Positions 35,490-44,160 of a stretch of DNA of 64,000 nucleotides are shown here, in pieces. This DNA is from Anabaena azotica FACHB-119 (GTDB taxonomy: Bacteria; Cyanobacteriota; Cyanobacteriia; Cyanobacteriales; Nostocaceae), in NCBI RefSeq assembly GCF_014697625.1, contig NZ_JACJSG010000037.1:23369-87368 (forward strand). Reading direction: 5' to 3'. A program made the position numbers and the translations under genes. The notes under the pieces are model-generated. The model saw only the letters and a list, made by a program, of their open reading frames with translations, was not told the DNA's origin and did not search any database. Position 1 is the first letter of the stretch. Every line of letters starts with the position of its first letter.

Positions 35490-36473
35490 TTGGCAAAAGT
35501 ACGTGTAGGTGTAGTTGGTACAGGGTATGCGGCGAAATTAAGGGTAGAAGCTTTTTTACAAGATGAGCGATCGCATTTAGTCGCTATAGCTGGTAATACA
35601 CCAGAAAGAACTCAGGCTTTTGCTCAAGATTACCAAACTGAGGCGATAACTGGGTGGCAACAGTTAGTAGAGCGCGAAGATATAGATTTGGTCGTCATTT
35701 GTACAATTAATCGGGATCATGGTGCGATCGCTCGTGCTGCACTCACTGCTGGTAAACACGTTATTGTAGAATATCCCCTATCTGTAGATGTCAACGAAGC
35801 AGAAGAATTAATTGCCCTAGCCAAAACACAAAAAAAATTACTCCACGTCGAACACATCGAACTTTTAGGCGGCTTACATCAAGCCTTAAAGCAAAACCTA
35901 GATAAAGTAGGTGATCTGTTTTATGTCCGCTACAGCACCATTAACCCCCAAAACCCTGCCCCCCGCAAGTGGACTTATAACCATGAAATGTTTGGCTTTC
36001 CCTTAATTGGTGCGCTTTCCCGCCTCCATCGGTTGACAGATTTGTTTGGTGAAGTTTTCACTGTTAACTGTCATCAAAGGTATTGGGAAATAGAAGATGA
36101 TTATTACCAGACCTGTCTTTGCATGACTCAACTGTGCTTTACTAGTGGATTATTAGCCCAAGTAATCTACGGCAAAGGTGAAAGTTTGTGGCAGCCAGAA
36201 CGGAAGTTTGAAGTTCATGGTGACAACGGCGGTTTAATCTTTGATGGGGATACAGGGTTGTTTATTCAAACAGGGGAAAGCACACCTATAGAGGTAGGTA
36301 CTCGTCGGGGTTTATTTGCTAAAGACACAAGTATGGTGTTAGATCATCTTTTTGATGGCACTCCTTTGTATGTCACCCCAGAGAAAAGCTTATACACTCT
36401 CAAAGTGGCTGATGCTGCTCAAAGAGCTGCACAGGCAGGGATAACAATATTTTTGACAGATACGTTAAATTAG
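35490..36473 (+). CDS. bvdR: Biliverdin reductase (Gfo/Idh/MocA family)
   Basis: 327 residues, TTG start at 35490 with AGGAGG directly upstream. GVVGTGYAAKLRVEAF is the NAD(P)-binding loop; LLHVEHIELLGGLHQALKQNL, NPAPRKWTY, FGFPLIGALSR and VIYGKGE match the Synechocystis BvdR closely as I remember it. It reduces biliverdin IX-alpha to bilirubin and has been linked to phycobilisome assembly. First gene of a tight three-gene operon. Confidence 0.85.
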   Translation: MAKVRVGVVGTGYAAKLRVEAFLQDERSHLVAIAGNTPERTQAFAQDYQTEAITGWQQLVEREDIDLVVICTINRDHGAIARAALTAGKHVIVEYPLSVDVNEAEELIALAKTQKKLLHVEHIELLGGLHQALKQNLDKVGDLFYVRYSTINPQNPAPRKWTYNHEMFGFPLIGALSRLHRLTDLFGEVFTVNCHQRYWEIEDDYYQTCLCMTQLCFTSGLLAQVIYGKGESLWQPERKFEVHGDNGGLIFDGDTGLFIQTGESTPIEVGTRRGLFAKDTSMVLDHLFDGTPLYVTPEKSLYTLKVADAAQRAAQAGITIFLTDTLN

Positions 36474-36478
36474 ATTTC

Positions 36479-37249
36479 ATGAAAACAGAGTTAATCGTTA
36501 TCTTATCTCAACGCGAAATAGAAAAAATGCGGCAGGCGGGACGCTTGGCGGCGAAACTCCTGCAACACCTGGAACCAATGGTTAAGCCAGGGGTGAGTAC
36601 CTTGGAACTTAATGATGAGGCTGAACGCTGGACACAGGCGCAAGGAGCTAAAAGCGCTCCTTTAGGGTATAAAGGGTTTCCTAAGTCGATTTGTACCAGT
36701 GTGAATGAAGTCATCTGTCATGGTATTCCCAATGCCAAGCAGATTCTCAAAGAAGGTGACATTATTAACATTGATGTCACTCCCATTGTTGACGGCTACC
36801 ACGGCGACACGTCAAAAACTTTTATTGTGGGCGATGCTCCCCCTAAAGTGAAGAAGTTGGTGGAAGTAACGCAAGAATGTCTAAATTTAGGCATTGCGGA
36901 AGTCAAGCCGGGGGCGAAGATTGGCGATATTGGGGCGGCAATTCAAGAGTATGCTGAGGCTCAGGGTTTCTCTGTGGTGCGTGACTTTGTAGGACATGGG
37001 ATCAGCAATATTTTCCACACAGCACCAGACATTCCTCATTACGGCACAAGAGGGAAAGGTAAGCGCCTGCGTCCGGGGATGGTATTTACTATTGAGCCGA
37101 TGATTAATGAAGGGACTTATGAAGTGGAAATGCTGGGTGATGGATGGACGGCTGTGACACGCGATCGCCAGCTATCGGCTCAGTTTGAACATACCATAGT
37201 AGTTACAGATGATGGCGTAGAAATCCTCACCTTACCTGACGGTGAGTAA
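36479..37249 (+). CDS. map: Methionine aminopeptidase, type I
   Basis: 256 residues. The five metal ligands are visible: Asp in INIDVTP and GDTSKTF, His in VGHGISNIFH, Glu in FTIEPMI and in QFEHTIVV. It removes the initiator methionine. It starts 5 bp after the bvdR stop, so the two are co-transcribed. Cyanobacteria carry several map paralogues. Confidence 0.95.
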   Translation: MKTELIVILSQREIEKMRQAGRLAAKLLQHLEPMVKPGVSTLELNDEAERWTQAQGAKSAPLGYKGFPKSICTSVNEVICHGIPNAKQILKEGDIINIDVTPIVDGYHGDTSKTFIVGDAPPKVKKLVEVTQECLNLGIAEVKPGAKIGDIGAAIQEYAEAQGFSVVRDFVGHGISNIFHTAPDIPHYGTRGKGKRLRPGMVFTIEPMINEGTYEVEMLGDGWTAVTRDRQLSAQFEHTIVVTDDGVEILTLPDGE

Positions 37250-37255
37250 ATAGCT

Positions 37256-37879
37256 ATGACGCAAACTTTAGCGGCGGAAAACGTTACCCTGGAGCAATTA
37301 ATTACGCTCTATGGTTTAGAGTTAGTTGATACGGAAGAATTTTTCCGTGAGTGGCAAGATGATTTACCAGAATTGACAGATTTAGAAAAGCAGTTACTAG
37401 ATCAAATCAAAGCAGGTTACATCAACTTACGAAACTATCCGCCGCTATTAGAAAATACAGTTAATACCGTAGTTTTATCACCCCTACTCTTTATTGGTAA
37501 ATTTTATTTGCCGCCTTTCCATTTGAAGTTAGAAAAATCTATCGAAATTGAAACGCAAGACAAAGAAATTATCATTAAAGGTAGGATTGATTTCTTACTG
37601 CTAAATCATAAATTTTGGGTGACAGTTATTGAATCCAAACAAGTAGCATATTCTGTAGAAGCAGGATTAGACCAAATTCTGGCGTATATGTTAGCTGCTC
37701 CCCAGTCACAAAATGAAGTATTTGGCATGATTACTTCTGGGGGCAGTTTTATGTTTGTAAAACTCCTAAAAGGTCAAACTCCTCGCTATGCTACTTCTGA
37801 TATTTTTGATGTCCGTAATCGTGGTAATGAACTATATGACGTTCTGAGAATTTTGCAGCGAATTAGTCAATTAACTTAG
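37256..37879 (+). CDS. PD-(D/E)xK nuclease-fold protein, type I restriction R-like N-terminal domain
   Basis: 207 residues, starting 6 bp after map. GRIDFLLLNHKFWVTVIESKQ is a PD-(D/E)xK core (Asp, then Glu-Ser-Lys), with a Gln-containing helix (VEAGLDQILAYML). There is no helicase, methylase or specificity gene, so it is not a normal restriction system despite the usual database name. Function unknown; co-transcription with bvdR and map is implied by spacing. Confidence 0.7.
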   Translation: MTQTLAAENVTLEQLITLYGLELVDTEEFFREWQDDLPELTDLEKQLLDQIKAGYINLRNYPPLLENTVNTVVLSPLLFIGKFYLPPFHLKLEKSIEIETQDKEIIIKGRIDFLLLNHKFWVTVIESKQVAYSVEAGLDQILAYMLAAPQSQNEVFGMITSGGSFMFVKLLKGQTPRYATSDIFDVRNRGNELYDVLRILQRISQLT

Positions 37880-37890
37880 TATATTACTTG

Positions 37891-37997
37891 ATATAGCAGG
37901 GAACAGGTGATAGGTGACAGGTGACAGGGCTGAAAGCCTTTGAAATTAAAGGTTTTAAAATTGTATGATGTCATAACCTATGCTTCGACTGCTATAT
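37891..37997. repeat. TATAGCAG-bounded repeat, family E copy 2
   Basis: ATATAGCAG at the left and CTGCTATAT at the right form 9-bp terminal inverted repeats around GGTGACAGGTGAC units and GTATGATGTCATAACCTATG. Confidence 0.65.
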
Positions 37998-38007
37998 AAA
38001 TAAGTAC

Positions 38008-38118
38008 AGGACTTACGCATCAAAGTTTGCTGTTGAGGTAGGGTGTCAGGGTTTTAACAATTTACACCCATACACCCTTGCCCAAACCCTTGATTTTTAG
38101 TTTTTATGCGTAATTCCT
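38008..38118. mobile_element. MITE-like element, family A1 copy 2
   Basis: AGGACTTACGCAT at the left and ATGCGTAATTCCT at the right, enclosing ACACCCATACACCCTT and CAAACCCTTGATTTTTAG, the reverse complement of the core of the 25190-25338 copy. Confidence 0.75.
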
Positions 38119-38140
38119 TAAATATTCTTATCCCAGCGAA

Positions 38141-39493
38141 TTAACGCCCTAACAAGTTAGGAATACCTTCGCAACCACCGGGAACTGTGGCTCTAGTTTT
38201 CTCCCCACCCCAAGCACAGCAGTAATAACGGTTAACCTCAGACATCCGTTGTACGTCGCTGAAATTCGCATTTTCGACCACAGCGCCAGTATGTTCACCT
38301 GTTTGATAGTCTGGTGGTTCGGTGCGGCTGCGGGGTGAGGCTTTTTCTACTGAGCCGTAAAATAGACGTACTCCATTAAAGTCAGCGCCACTGAGATCGG
38401 CACTATATAGGATAGTCCGGGAAAAGTTGGCTTTGACTAAATCACAACCGCTAAGATTTGCACGGACAAGATTAGCTTCGGTGAGATCAGTCCAACGCAA
38501 ATCTGTATGAGAAAGGTCAGCCCCGGCTAACATCACGCCTAAATCGATGACACGCACGCCTTCCAGACGGTCTTCGGCGTAGCCACCCACACCGTTAAGA
38601 ATTGCTCTACCTAAATGGCGATCGCGTTTTAGGGGTGTGAGTAACTTAGAACGGGAGAGAAAACGCAGGATTTTGGCTTTACCACTCCCATCCACACTAC
38701 TAAAAATTGCCGCCGTCCGTCCTTCGGCGATCGCTCTTTCTTGCGGCCAGTCTTCTAATAAGCCCTGTTCATCTAGCACCAAGTCAGAAACGCCCTGGAA
38801 ATAAGAATCGATGGTTTGTTGTTGGGTAATAATATTTTGTTGAACCGTCAACAAGTTTTGTTGAATTGTCAAGTCCTTGGAAATAATGTATTGTCGCCAA
38901 GCCACATAAACCGCAATAATGGCGATCGCAATTTGCCCCAAAGCCCCAAACCACTCCGCCAGAGTACCCGAAGCTTCCCAGTTTACCTTGCGCCCCCAGT
39001 CAAGCAGGCGATCGCCCAGTCCACTAAACTTGACAAAACCGCTCAACGCCACTACTAGCCCCAAAAAAGCGATAAATAAAGTTTTATCTTGGGATGTAAA
39101 CCACTCATCAATCACGTATAACAGCCAAGGCACAAGTATCACTAAAGACAGCAACAAAGTCATCACCGTACCCACAAGACCAATAATCCAGCTATTGAGG
39201 GCAATACCAATAATAGTGATAGCCATTCCTATCAGAGTAATCAACAATGCCCTTGGTTTGACTATTACTGGAGGTTTAGAACGTGACTCAAAGCTGGAAC
39301 GGGCTTGTTGCAACTCGGCTGTATATTGCGGTGACTGCAAAGAAGAAATAGCAGATAGGGCTTGTTGTGCTGCTATTGCTTCAGAAGTTAATTGATTTTC
39401 ACCTGTAGCACCGTCAAAGTCATCTGGCTGCAAGTCGTGTTCAGGTGTAGATTCTGGGGTTGGTAGATTTGGAGAATTAGGTTCAATCGTCAT
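38141..39493 (-). CDS. Pentapeptide-repeat membrane protein
   Basis: 450 residues. N-terminal about 75 residues are disordered; three to four membrane segments follow (about 80-215); a helical linker (SKDLTIQQNLLTVQQNIITQQQ) leads to a C-terminal pentapeptide-repeat region with A(D/N)LxX units (GADLSHTDLRWTDLTEANL onwards, about 325-375). Pentapeptide repeats form a right-handed beta-helix for protein binding. The specific role is unknown. Confidence 0.82.
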   Translation of the reverse strand: MTIEPNSPNLPTPESTPEHDLQPDDFDGATGENQLTSEAIAAQQALSAISSLQSPQYTAELQQARSSFESRSKPPVIVKPRALLITLIGMAITIIGIALNSWIIGLVGTVMTLLLSLVILVPWLLYVIDEWFTSQDKTLFIAFLGLVVALSGFVKFSGLGDRLLDWGRKVNWEASGTLAEWFGALGQIAIAIIAVYVAWRQYIISKDLTIQQNLLTVQQNIITQQQTIDSYFQGVSDLVLDEQGLLEDWPQERAIAEGRTAAIFSSVDGSGKAKILRFLSRSKLLTPLKRDRHLGRAILNGVGGYAEDRLEGVRVIDLGVMLAGADLSHTDLRWTDLTEANLVRANLSGCDLVKANFSRTILYSADLSGADFNGVRLFYGSVEKASPRSRTEPPDYQTGEHTGAVVENANFSDVQRMSEVNRYYCCAWGGEKTRATVPGGCEGIPNLLGR

Positions 39494-39625
39494 ATTTTCT
39501 ATTTTGCCCCAGTAGGTTTAATTTCACAAAGGTAGAGATGAGGGGGATGTAAGTTTAGCTTGAACAGAAGCCCCACACCTACCACGTTCGCCCACTTCGT
39601 TCTGTAGGAAAGTGGAAGCGTTGGG

Positions 39626-40216
39626 ATGAATGACCGGGCGATGAGAGTCTCAACAGGTGAAATGTGCAGCAAAGGCAATGTAAACTCTAAACCGTATCAA
39701 AAATCGACCCAATTCTTAGTGGACATCAATCAACAGAAAGAACAATTTAGCAACGCATATCTCCAAGCCATCACCAGTGTTGCCGGTTATTCTCTATACA
39801 AACCAGCAGTGGACGACGACAGCGTGGACTGGGGAATAGCAGCAACAGGTATTATGGGGCGCATCCGTGCGCCGCGATTGGAATTACAGCTAAAATCAAC
39901 ATCAAGGGATGTCAAAAACGATAACGCTATCCGCTACCCTCTAAAACTAAAAAACTACAACGATTTACGAATGGCTGACTTTGCTGTTCCTAGAATCTTA
40001 ATTGTAGTTTTACTTCCCAACAACTTAGACGAGTGGGTGCAACAATCAGAACAAGAACTTTGTATGAGATATTGTGGCTATTGGTTATCGCTACGAAGAT
40101 TACCTGAAGTACAAAACACATCGAATTTAACTGTCACCCTGCCCAGAAATAATCAATTTACAGTCGCTGTTCTCAAGTCAATTATGCAAGGTATCGGTCA
40201 AGGAATAGAACCATGA
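39626..40216 (+). CDS. DUF4365 family protein
   Basis: 196 residues if started at ATG 39626; ATGs at 39641 and 39659 are equally possible, the last having AGGTGAA upstream. The domain begins near residue 35 (QEQFSNAYLQAITSVAGYSLY) and has DDDSVDWGI and LELQLKST, which look like the acidic and (E/Q)xK parts of a nuclease-type PD-(D/E)xK core. The stop overlaps the start of the next gene (ATGA), so translation of the two is coupled. Confidence 0.75.
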   Translation: MNDRAMRVSTGEMCSKGNVNSKPYQKSTQFLVDINQQKEQFSNAYLQAITSVAGYSLYKPAVDDDSVDWGIAATGIMGRIRAPRLELQLKSTSRDVKNDNAIRYPLKLKNYNDLRMADFAVPRILIVVLLPNNLDEWVQQSEQELCMRYCGYWLSLRRLPEVQNTSNLTVTLPRNNQFTVAVLKSIMQGIGQGIEP

Positions 40217-40749
40217 AAGTTACAGTGCAAGACACAGAAATTCTCAAAAATATAGAACCACAACAACTTAGAGAGTATTTGCAAACTCATAACTGGCACG
40301 AAGACCGACCCTTTCTGGCTCATGCCACAATCTGGCACAAGCAAGTAGAATTAGGAGAATTTGAAATCTTACTGCCAAACACAAAAAATTTAGGAGATTA
40401 TCTTTCAAGAGTTCGGGAACTTATCCAAACAGTTGCAGATGCCGAAAATCTTTCGACCTGGGAAGTTTTAAATGAATTTGTTAAAAATTATCCTAATCTA
40501 AAAATTCAAGGCTTTGTCACGCAAATTGCCACTCCTAATGCAGATAGATTAAGTGGTGAAGTTACAGTTGTTTGTCCAGTGTTTGAGAAATTACGCCCAA
40601 TCAAAATTGAACTGCTCGACCATGATTATATTTTGGCAATAAAATCTTATCAAGAACGCTTACCTGTAAGATGTACGGGGGATTTATTTAAAGAAGATAA
40701 TGTTTTTATTTTGAAAAATATCCGAGAGTTTCAACTTGAAAACATTTGA
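40213..40749 (+). CDS. Uncharacterised partner of the DUF4365 protein
   Basis: 178 residues; the ATG overlaps the preceding stop by four bases (ATGA). Soluble, mixed alpha/beta, no recognisable motif (PQQLREYLQTHNWHEDRPFLAHATIWHK..., LSTWEVLNEFVKNYPNLKIQG). The overlapping arrangement suggests stoichiometric expression with the DUF4365 protein. Function unknown; possibilities include an immunity, substrate-recognition or regulatory subunit, none shown by sequence. Confidence 0.7.
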   Translation: MKVTVQDTEILKNIEPQQLREYLQTHNWHEDRPFLAHATIWHKQVELGEFEILLPNTKNLGDYLSRVRELIQTVADAENLSTWEVLNEFVKNYPNLKIQGFVTQIATPNADRLSGEVTVVCPVFEKLRPIKIELLDHDYILAIKSYQERLPVRCTGDLFKEDNVFILKNIREFQLENI

Positions 40750-40811
40750 TTTCCATAATAAATGGCTATAATTTCTGCGTTGTCTTTGTCAATAAATTTA
40801 CTGATTGGGAT

Positions 40812-41693
40812 ATGAAAAAGCTTTTAATTACTGGTGCTAGCGGTTTTTTGGGATGGCATCTTTGCCAACAAGCTCAACGAGAATGGGAAGTTTATGGAAC
40901 TTATAATTCCCATGCTTTAGATATTGCAGGTAGCAAATTAGTCAAAGTTAATTTAACAGATTTTACCCAACTCAAACAAATATTTCAGGAAATTAAACCC
41001 GATGCTGTAATTCATACCGCAGCCCAATCTCAACCCAATTTTTGTCAAATCCATCCAGAGGAATCTTATATAGTTAATGTGACTGCATCTTGTCATCTTG
41101 CCGAACTTTGTGCCGACTATGCAATTCCTTATGCTTTTACATCCAGTGAACTAGTTTTTGATGGCTTAAATTCTCCTTATAAAGAAACTGATACTGTATG
41201 TCCTGTGAATATTTATGGTGAGCAAAAAGTTATGGCGGAATTGGGTATATTAGAACGCTATCCAAGGGCGGTGGTGTGTCGGATGCCTTTGATGTTTGGT
41301 AATGCTACACCCACAGCAAAAAGTTTTATTCAGCCCTTTATTCAAACCTTACAATCAGGTAAGGAACTCACTTTATTTATCGATGAATTTCGCACTCCTG
41401 TAAGTGGAACAACAGCAGCTAAAGGATTATTATTAGTATTAGAAAAAGTGAGCGGCATTATTCACTTGGGGGGTAAAGAACGGATTTCTCGCTACGATTT
41501 TGGACATATATTAGCTGAAGTCTTTCAATTACCAGTTACAGGCATTAAAGCTTGTCGTCAACAAGATGTAAAAATGGCTGCACCTAGACCGGGTGATGTT
41601 TCTCTAGATAGTTCTCTGGCTTTTGCACTAGGCTATCAACCCTTATCTGTTAAGGAAGAACTAGAGTCTTTGCTGAATCAGGTATCAGGGTAA
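40812..41693 (+). CDS. NAD-dependent sugar reductase/epimerase, RmlD-like
   Basis: 293 residues from ATG 40812; the longer frame from 40746 lacks family support upstream of the Rossmann start. KLLITGASGFLGWHL is the GxxGxxG loop; YAFTSSELVFDG and NIYGEQKVMAE (YxxxK) are the SDR catalytic segments. It resembles dTDP-4-dehydrorhamnose reductase and related S-adenosylmethionine synthase MAT2B-like proteins. The substrate is unknown; no rml genes adjoin. Confidence 0.85.
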   Translation: MKKLLITGASGFLGWHLCQQAQREWEVYGTYNSHALDIAGSKLVKVNLTDFTQLKQIFQEIKPDAVIHTAAQSQPNFCQIHPEESYIVNVTASCHLAELCADYAIPYAFTSSELVFDGLNSPYKETDTVCPVNIYGEQKVMAELGILERYPRAVVCRMPLMFGNATPTAKSFIQPFIQTLQSGKELTLFIDEFRTPVSGTTAAKGLLLVLEKVSGIIHLGGKERISRYDFGHILAEVFQLPVTGIKACRQQDVKMAAPRPGDVSLDSSLAFALGYQPLSVKEELESLLNQVSG

Positions 41694-42042
41694 TAATGTA
41701 GTTTCGATGATTTAGCGATCGCCATCAACTAGCGCTCTCAGAATAGATGGAATTGGCGATCGCTACCATTATCTATTCTCTAAAAATAGAAAATTAATCT
41801 TAAGTAAATATTAAAATTAATTCAATTTTTGGTAAATAAATATACAATTTAACATATTTGTCTTGCAACACAACAAATGATTAACAATGTTTCAATCACA
41901 TTGTTATGTGTGTCTAGTAATTAGATTCTTATATTATTTCTGACAATCCTGGTTCATGACATCTAACTGATAGTAGAAGTTGGAATCTTAACTTAATTGA
42001 GAAAATAACCACAAGTAATCATAAAAAATAGGGATAAAACTA
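41694..42042. other. AT-rich intergenic region with possible NtcA-like site
   Basis: 349 bp. Two HIP1-type sites near 41720-41762 and, at 41832-41845, GTAAATAAATATAC, an exact GTA-N8-TAC match but in very AT-rich DNA and without a well-spaced -10 box. No gene. Confidence 0.4.
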
Positions 42043-42393
42043 ATGAAAGCTAGAATTATTCCCGTTTTGGCAATTACTCTATCTATTGCCAGCGTAGCAA
42101 GCCCAGTTCGCGCCCAAACACCAGCACAACCAAACTCAAATACGCCAGAGTATCAGTTAACTGGTGATTCTTTAGAAGGCATTGGTAACAGATCCGCACA
42201 GAATGACTTTCCCCAGTTTTTTAATACCAATACCTCCATTAATGATAGGAAAAATAATCAGGTAGAAAGTGGGTTGCGGTTAAATCGCTCAATCTCATTA
42301 CCAGATACATCTACACCTGTGATATTGCAGTCAGCACAACAGAGTGAAACTGATGATGCGTTGCAGTTGCAGTTAGATTTAGAAAATAGGTAA
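42043..42393 (+). CDS. Small secreted protein of unknown function
   Basis: 116 residues. Signal peptide about 1-24 (IIPVLAITLSIASVASPVRAQ, cleavage after ARA/RAQ); the mature protein is polar, Asn/Gln/Ser-rich and probably disordered. No known domain. Upstream region is unusually AT-rich. An STRR begins directly after the stop codon. Confidence 0.65.
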   Translation: MKARIIPVLAITLSIASVASPVRAQTPAQPNSNTPEYQLTGDSLEGIGNRSAQNDFPQFFNTNTSINDRKNNQVESGLRLNRSISLPDTSTPVILQSAQQSETDDALQLQLDLENR

Positions 42394-42761
42394 TAGGGGA
42401 TAGGGGACAGGGAACAGGCTTAGTGCAAACCTGCTGTCTAACGGCGAGTCTGTGAAGGTAGAATCCCCGCACCCGAAGGATGGAGAGGGTAAAAAAATCC
42501 ATATTCACAAGGCTTTGAGTCCAGTCCCCAGTCCCCAGCGATGCACTGAAGCTCACGTACCACTTCCCTCCGGGACGCTTACGCGAACGTGGAAGCAAGC
42601 TACGCGCAGCGTCCCGTAGGGAAGTGTCCCCAGTCCCCAGTCCCCAGTCCCCAGTCCCCAGTCCCTAAAACTTCTTAAATTGCCGATAACCAATCTAATG
42701 GATAATTCTGCAAGCAGTTTGCAGTAAAATTAGTCCTTTAGAGATGAGGAGGGCAAGCTGG
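42394..42761. repeat. STRR plus palindromic repeat
   Basis: 368 bp: GGGGACAGG units (42394-42415), CCCCAGT heptamers (about 42517-42538 and 42628-42665) and, between, a large inverted repeat with arms CACTTCCCT (42561-42569) and AGGGAAGTG (42618-42626), enclosing GGGACGC/GCGTCCC and a GCGAACGTGG core. No gene until the leader of the phosphatase gene. Confidence 0.75.
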
Positions 42762-44111
42762 ATGACTCGTATCATTATTGTGCGTCATGGCCAAAGTACA
42801 TATAATACCGAACGGCGCATTCAAGGACGTGCTGATGTATCAACATTAACAGATAGGGGTCGTAGCGATGCTAGTAAGGTAGGTAAAGCCCTCACCAACA
42901 TTTCGTTTAATGCAATTTACAGTAGCCCACTTCAACGGGCAAAACAAACAGCAGAAATTATTCACAGTGAGTTAGCCGTTCAGACTGGACATTCAGCCCA
43001 GGTGCAAACTTCCGATCTGCTACTAGAAATAGACTTGCCTTTGTGGGAAAAAATGCTGACATCTGAAGTCAAGCAGAAGTTTCCCGAAGATTACCGTCTT
43101 TGGCATGAAAAACCCCATGAACTACAGATGTTAGTTAACGAAAATGGGGTAGCAAGAGAACATTTTCCCGTTCTTTCTTTATACGCACAGGCGCAGCAGT
43201 TTTGGCAAGAAATTTTGCCTCGCCATCGCGGAGAAACGATTCTGATAGTTGGACACAACGGTATTAATCGCGCCCTCATCAGTACAGCATTGGCAATTCA
43301 CCCCAGCCGATATCATTGCATCCAGCAATCTAACTGTGGTATCACTGTATTAAATTTTGCTGGCGTATTGGGTGAAGGGGTGCAGCTAGAGTCGATGAAT
43401 CAAACCCAACACATAGGGGAGACTCTGCCCTCATTACGTCCTGATCATCAAGGTGTAAGATTGTTGTTAGTGCGCCACGGCGAAACAGAATGGAATCGCC
43501 AAACCAGATTTCAAGGACAAATTGATGTTCCTCTCAACGACAACGGTAGACAACAAGCGCAAAAAGCTGGATTGTTTCTGCAAGATGTAGCAATTGACTT
43601 TGCTGTGAGTAGTTCTATGCAGCGTCCTAAAGAAACAGCCGAACTGATCTTGCAGCACCACCCTGGTATAAATTTGGAGTTACAAGACGGTTTAAGAGAA
43701 ATCAGTCACGGACTCTGGGAAGGAAAATTAGAAGTCGAAATAGAACAGGAATTTCCAGGTGAATTACACCGTTGGCGGACAACACCAGGGGATGTACAAA
43801 TGCCTGAAGGTGAAAATTTACAGCAGGTATGGGAACGTAGCGTTGCGGCTTGGCAAAATATTGTGCAAACTGCCCTAGATAACCAACGCCAAATCGGGCT
43901 GATAGTAGCTCATGATGCCACAAATAAAACCTTGCTCTGTCATATTCTCGGCTTACCCACAGACAACTTTTGGAATTTCCGCCAAGGTAATGGTGCAGTT
44001 AGTGTAATTGATTACCCGTCAGGATTAAATGGTGTACCAGTACTGCAAGCCATGAATATTACTACTCATCTGGGTGGTGTTTTAGATAAAACCGCAGCAG
44101 GAGCATTATAG
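42762..44111 (+). CDS. Tandem-domain histidine phosphatase (phosphoglycerate mutase-like)
   Basis: 449 residues from ATG 42762, preceded by GAGGAGGG; ATG 42744 is rejected because it overlaps that site. Two complete histidine phosphatase domains: first with VRHGQSTYN and IVGHNGINR, second (from about 225) with VRHGETEWN and IVAHDATNK. Each has the phosphorylated His and the second catalytic His. Substrate unknown; a sugar-phosphate, phosphoserine or phosphoglycerate role is possible. A 49-bp gap leads to the dihydroorotase-like gene. Confidence 0.88.
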   Translation: MTRIIIVRHGQSTYNTERRIQGRADVSTLTDRGRSDASKVGKALTNISFNAIYSSPLQRAKQTAEIIHSELAVQTGHSAQVQTSDLLLEIDLPLWEKMLTSEVKQKFPEDYRLWHEKPHELQMLVNENGVAREHFPVLSLYAQAQQFWQEILPRHRGETILIVGHNGINRALISTALAIHPSRYHCIQQSNCGITVLNFAGVLGEGVQLESMNQTQHIGETLPSLRPDHQGVRLLLVRHGETEWNRQTRFQGQIDVPLNDNGRQQAQKAGLFLQDVAIDFAVSSSMQRPKETAELILQHHPGINLELQDGLREISHGLWEGKLEVEIEQEFPGELHRWRTTPGDVQMPEGENLQQVWERSVAAWQNIVQTALDNQRQIGLIVAHDATNKTLLCHILGLPTDNFWNFRQGNGAVSVIDYPSGLNGVPVLQAMNITTHLGGVLDKTAAGAL

Positions 44112-44160
44112 ACAAAATATAGATGACAATATACAAGCCGTTCCAGCGCTGATAGGTTAC

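Noticed and set aside
35227..35496. 89-residue minus-strand frame
   Set aside because: Translation is PNPQSPVPNPQSP-type repeat; it is STRR.
37256..37879. A type I restriction-modification system
   Set aside because: Only a nuclease-fold domain is present; no methylase, specificity or helicase genes nearby.
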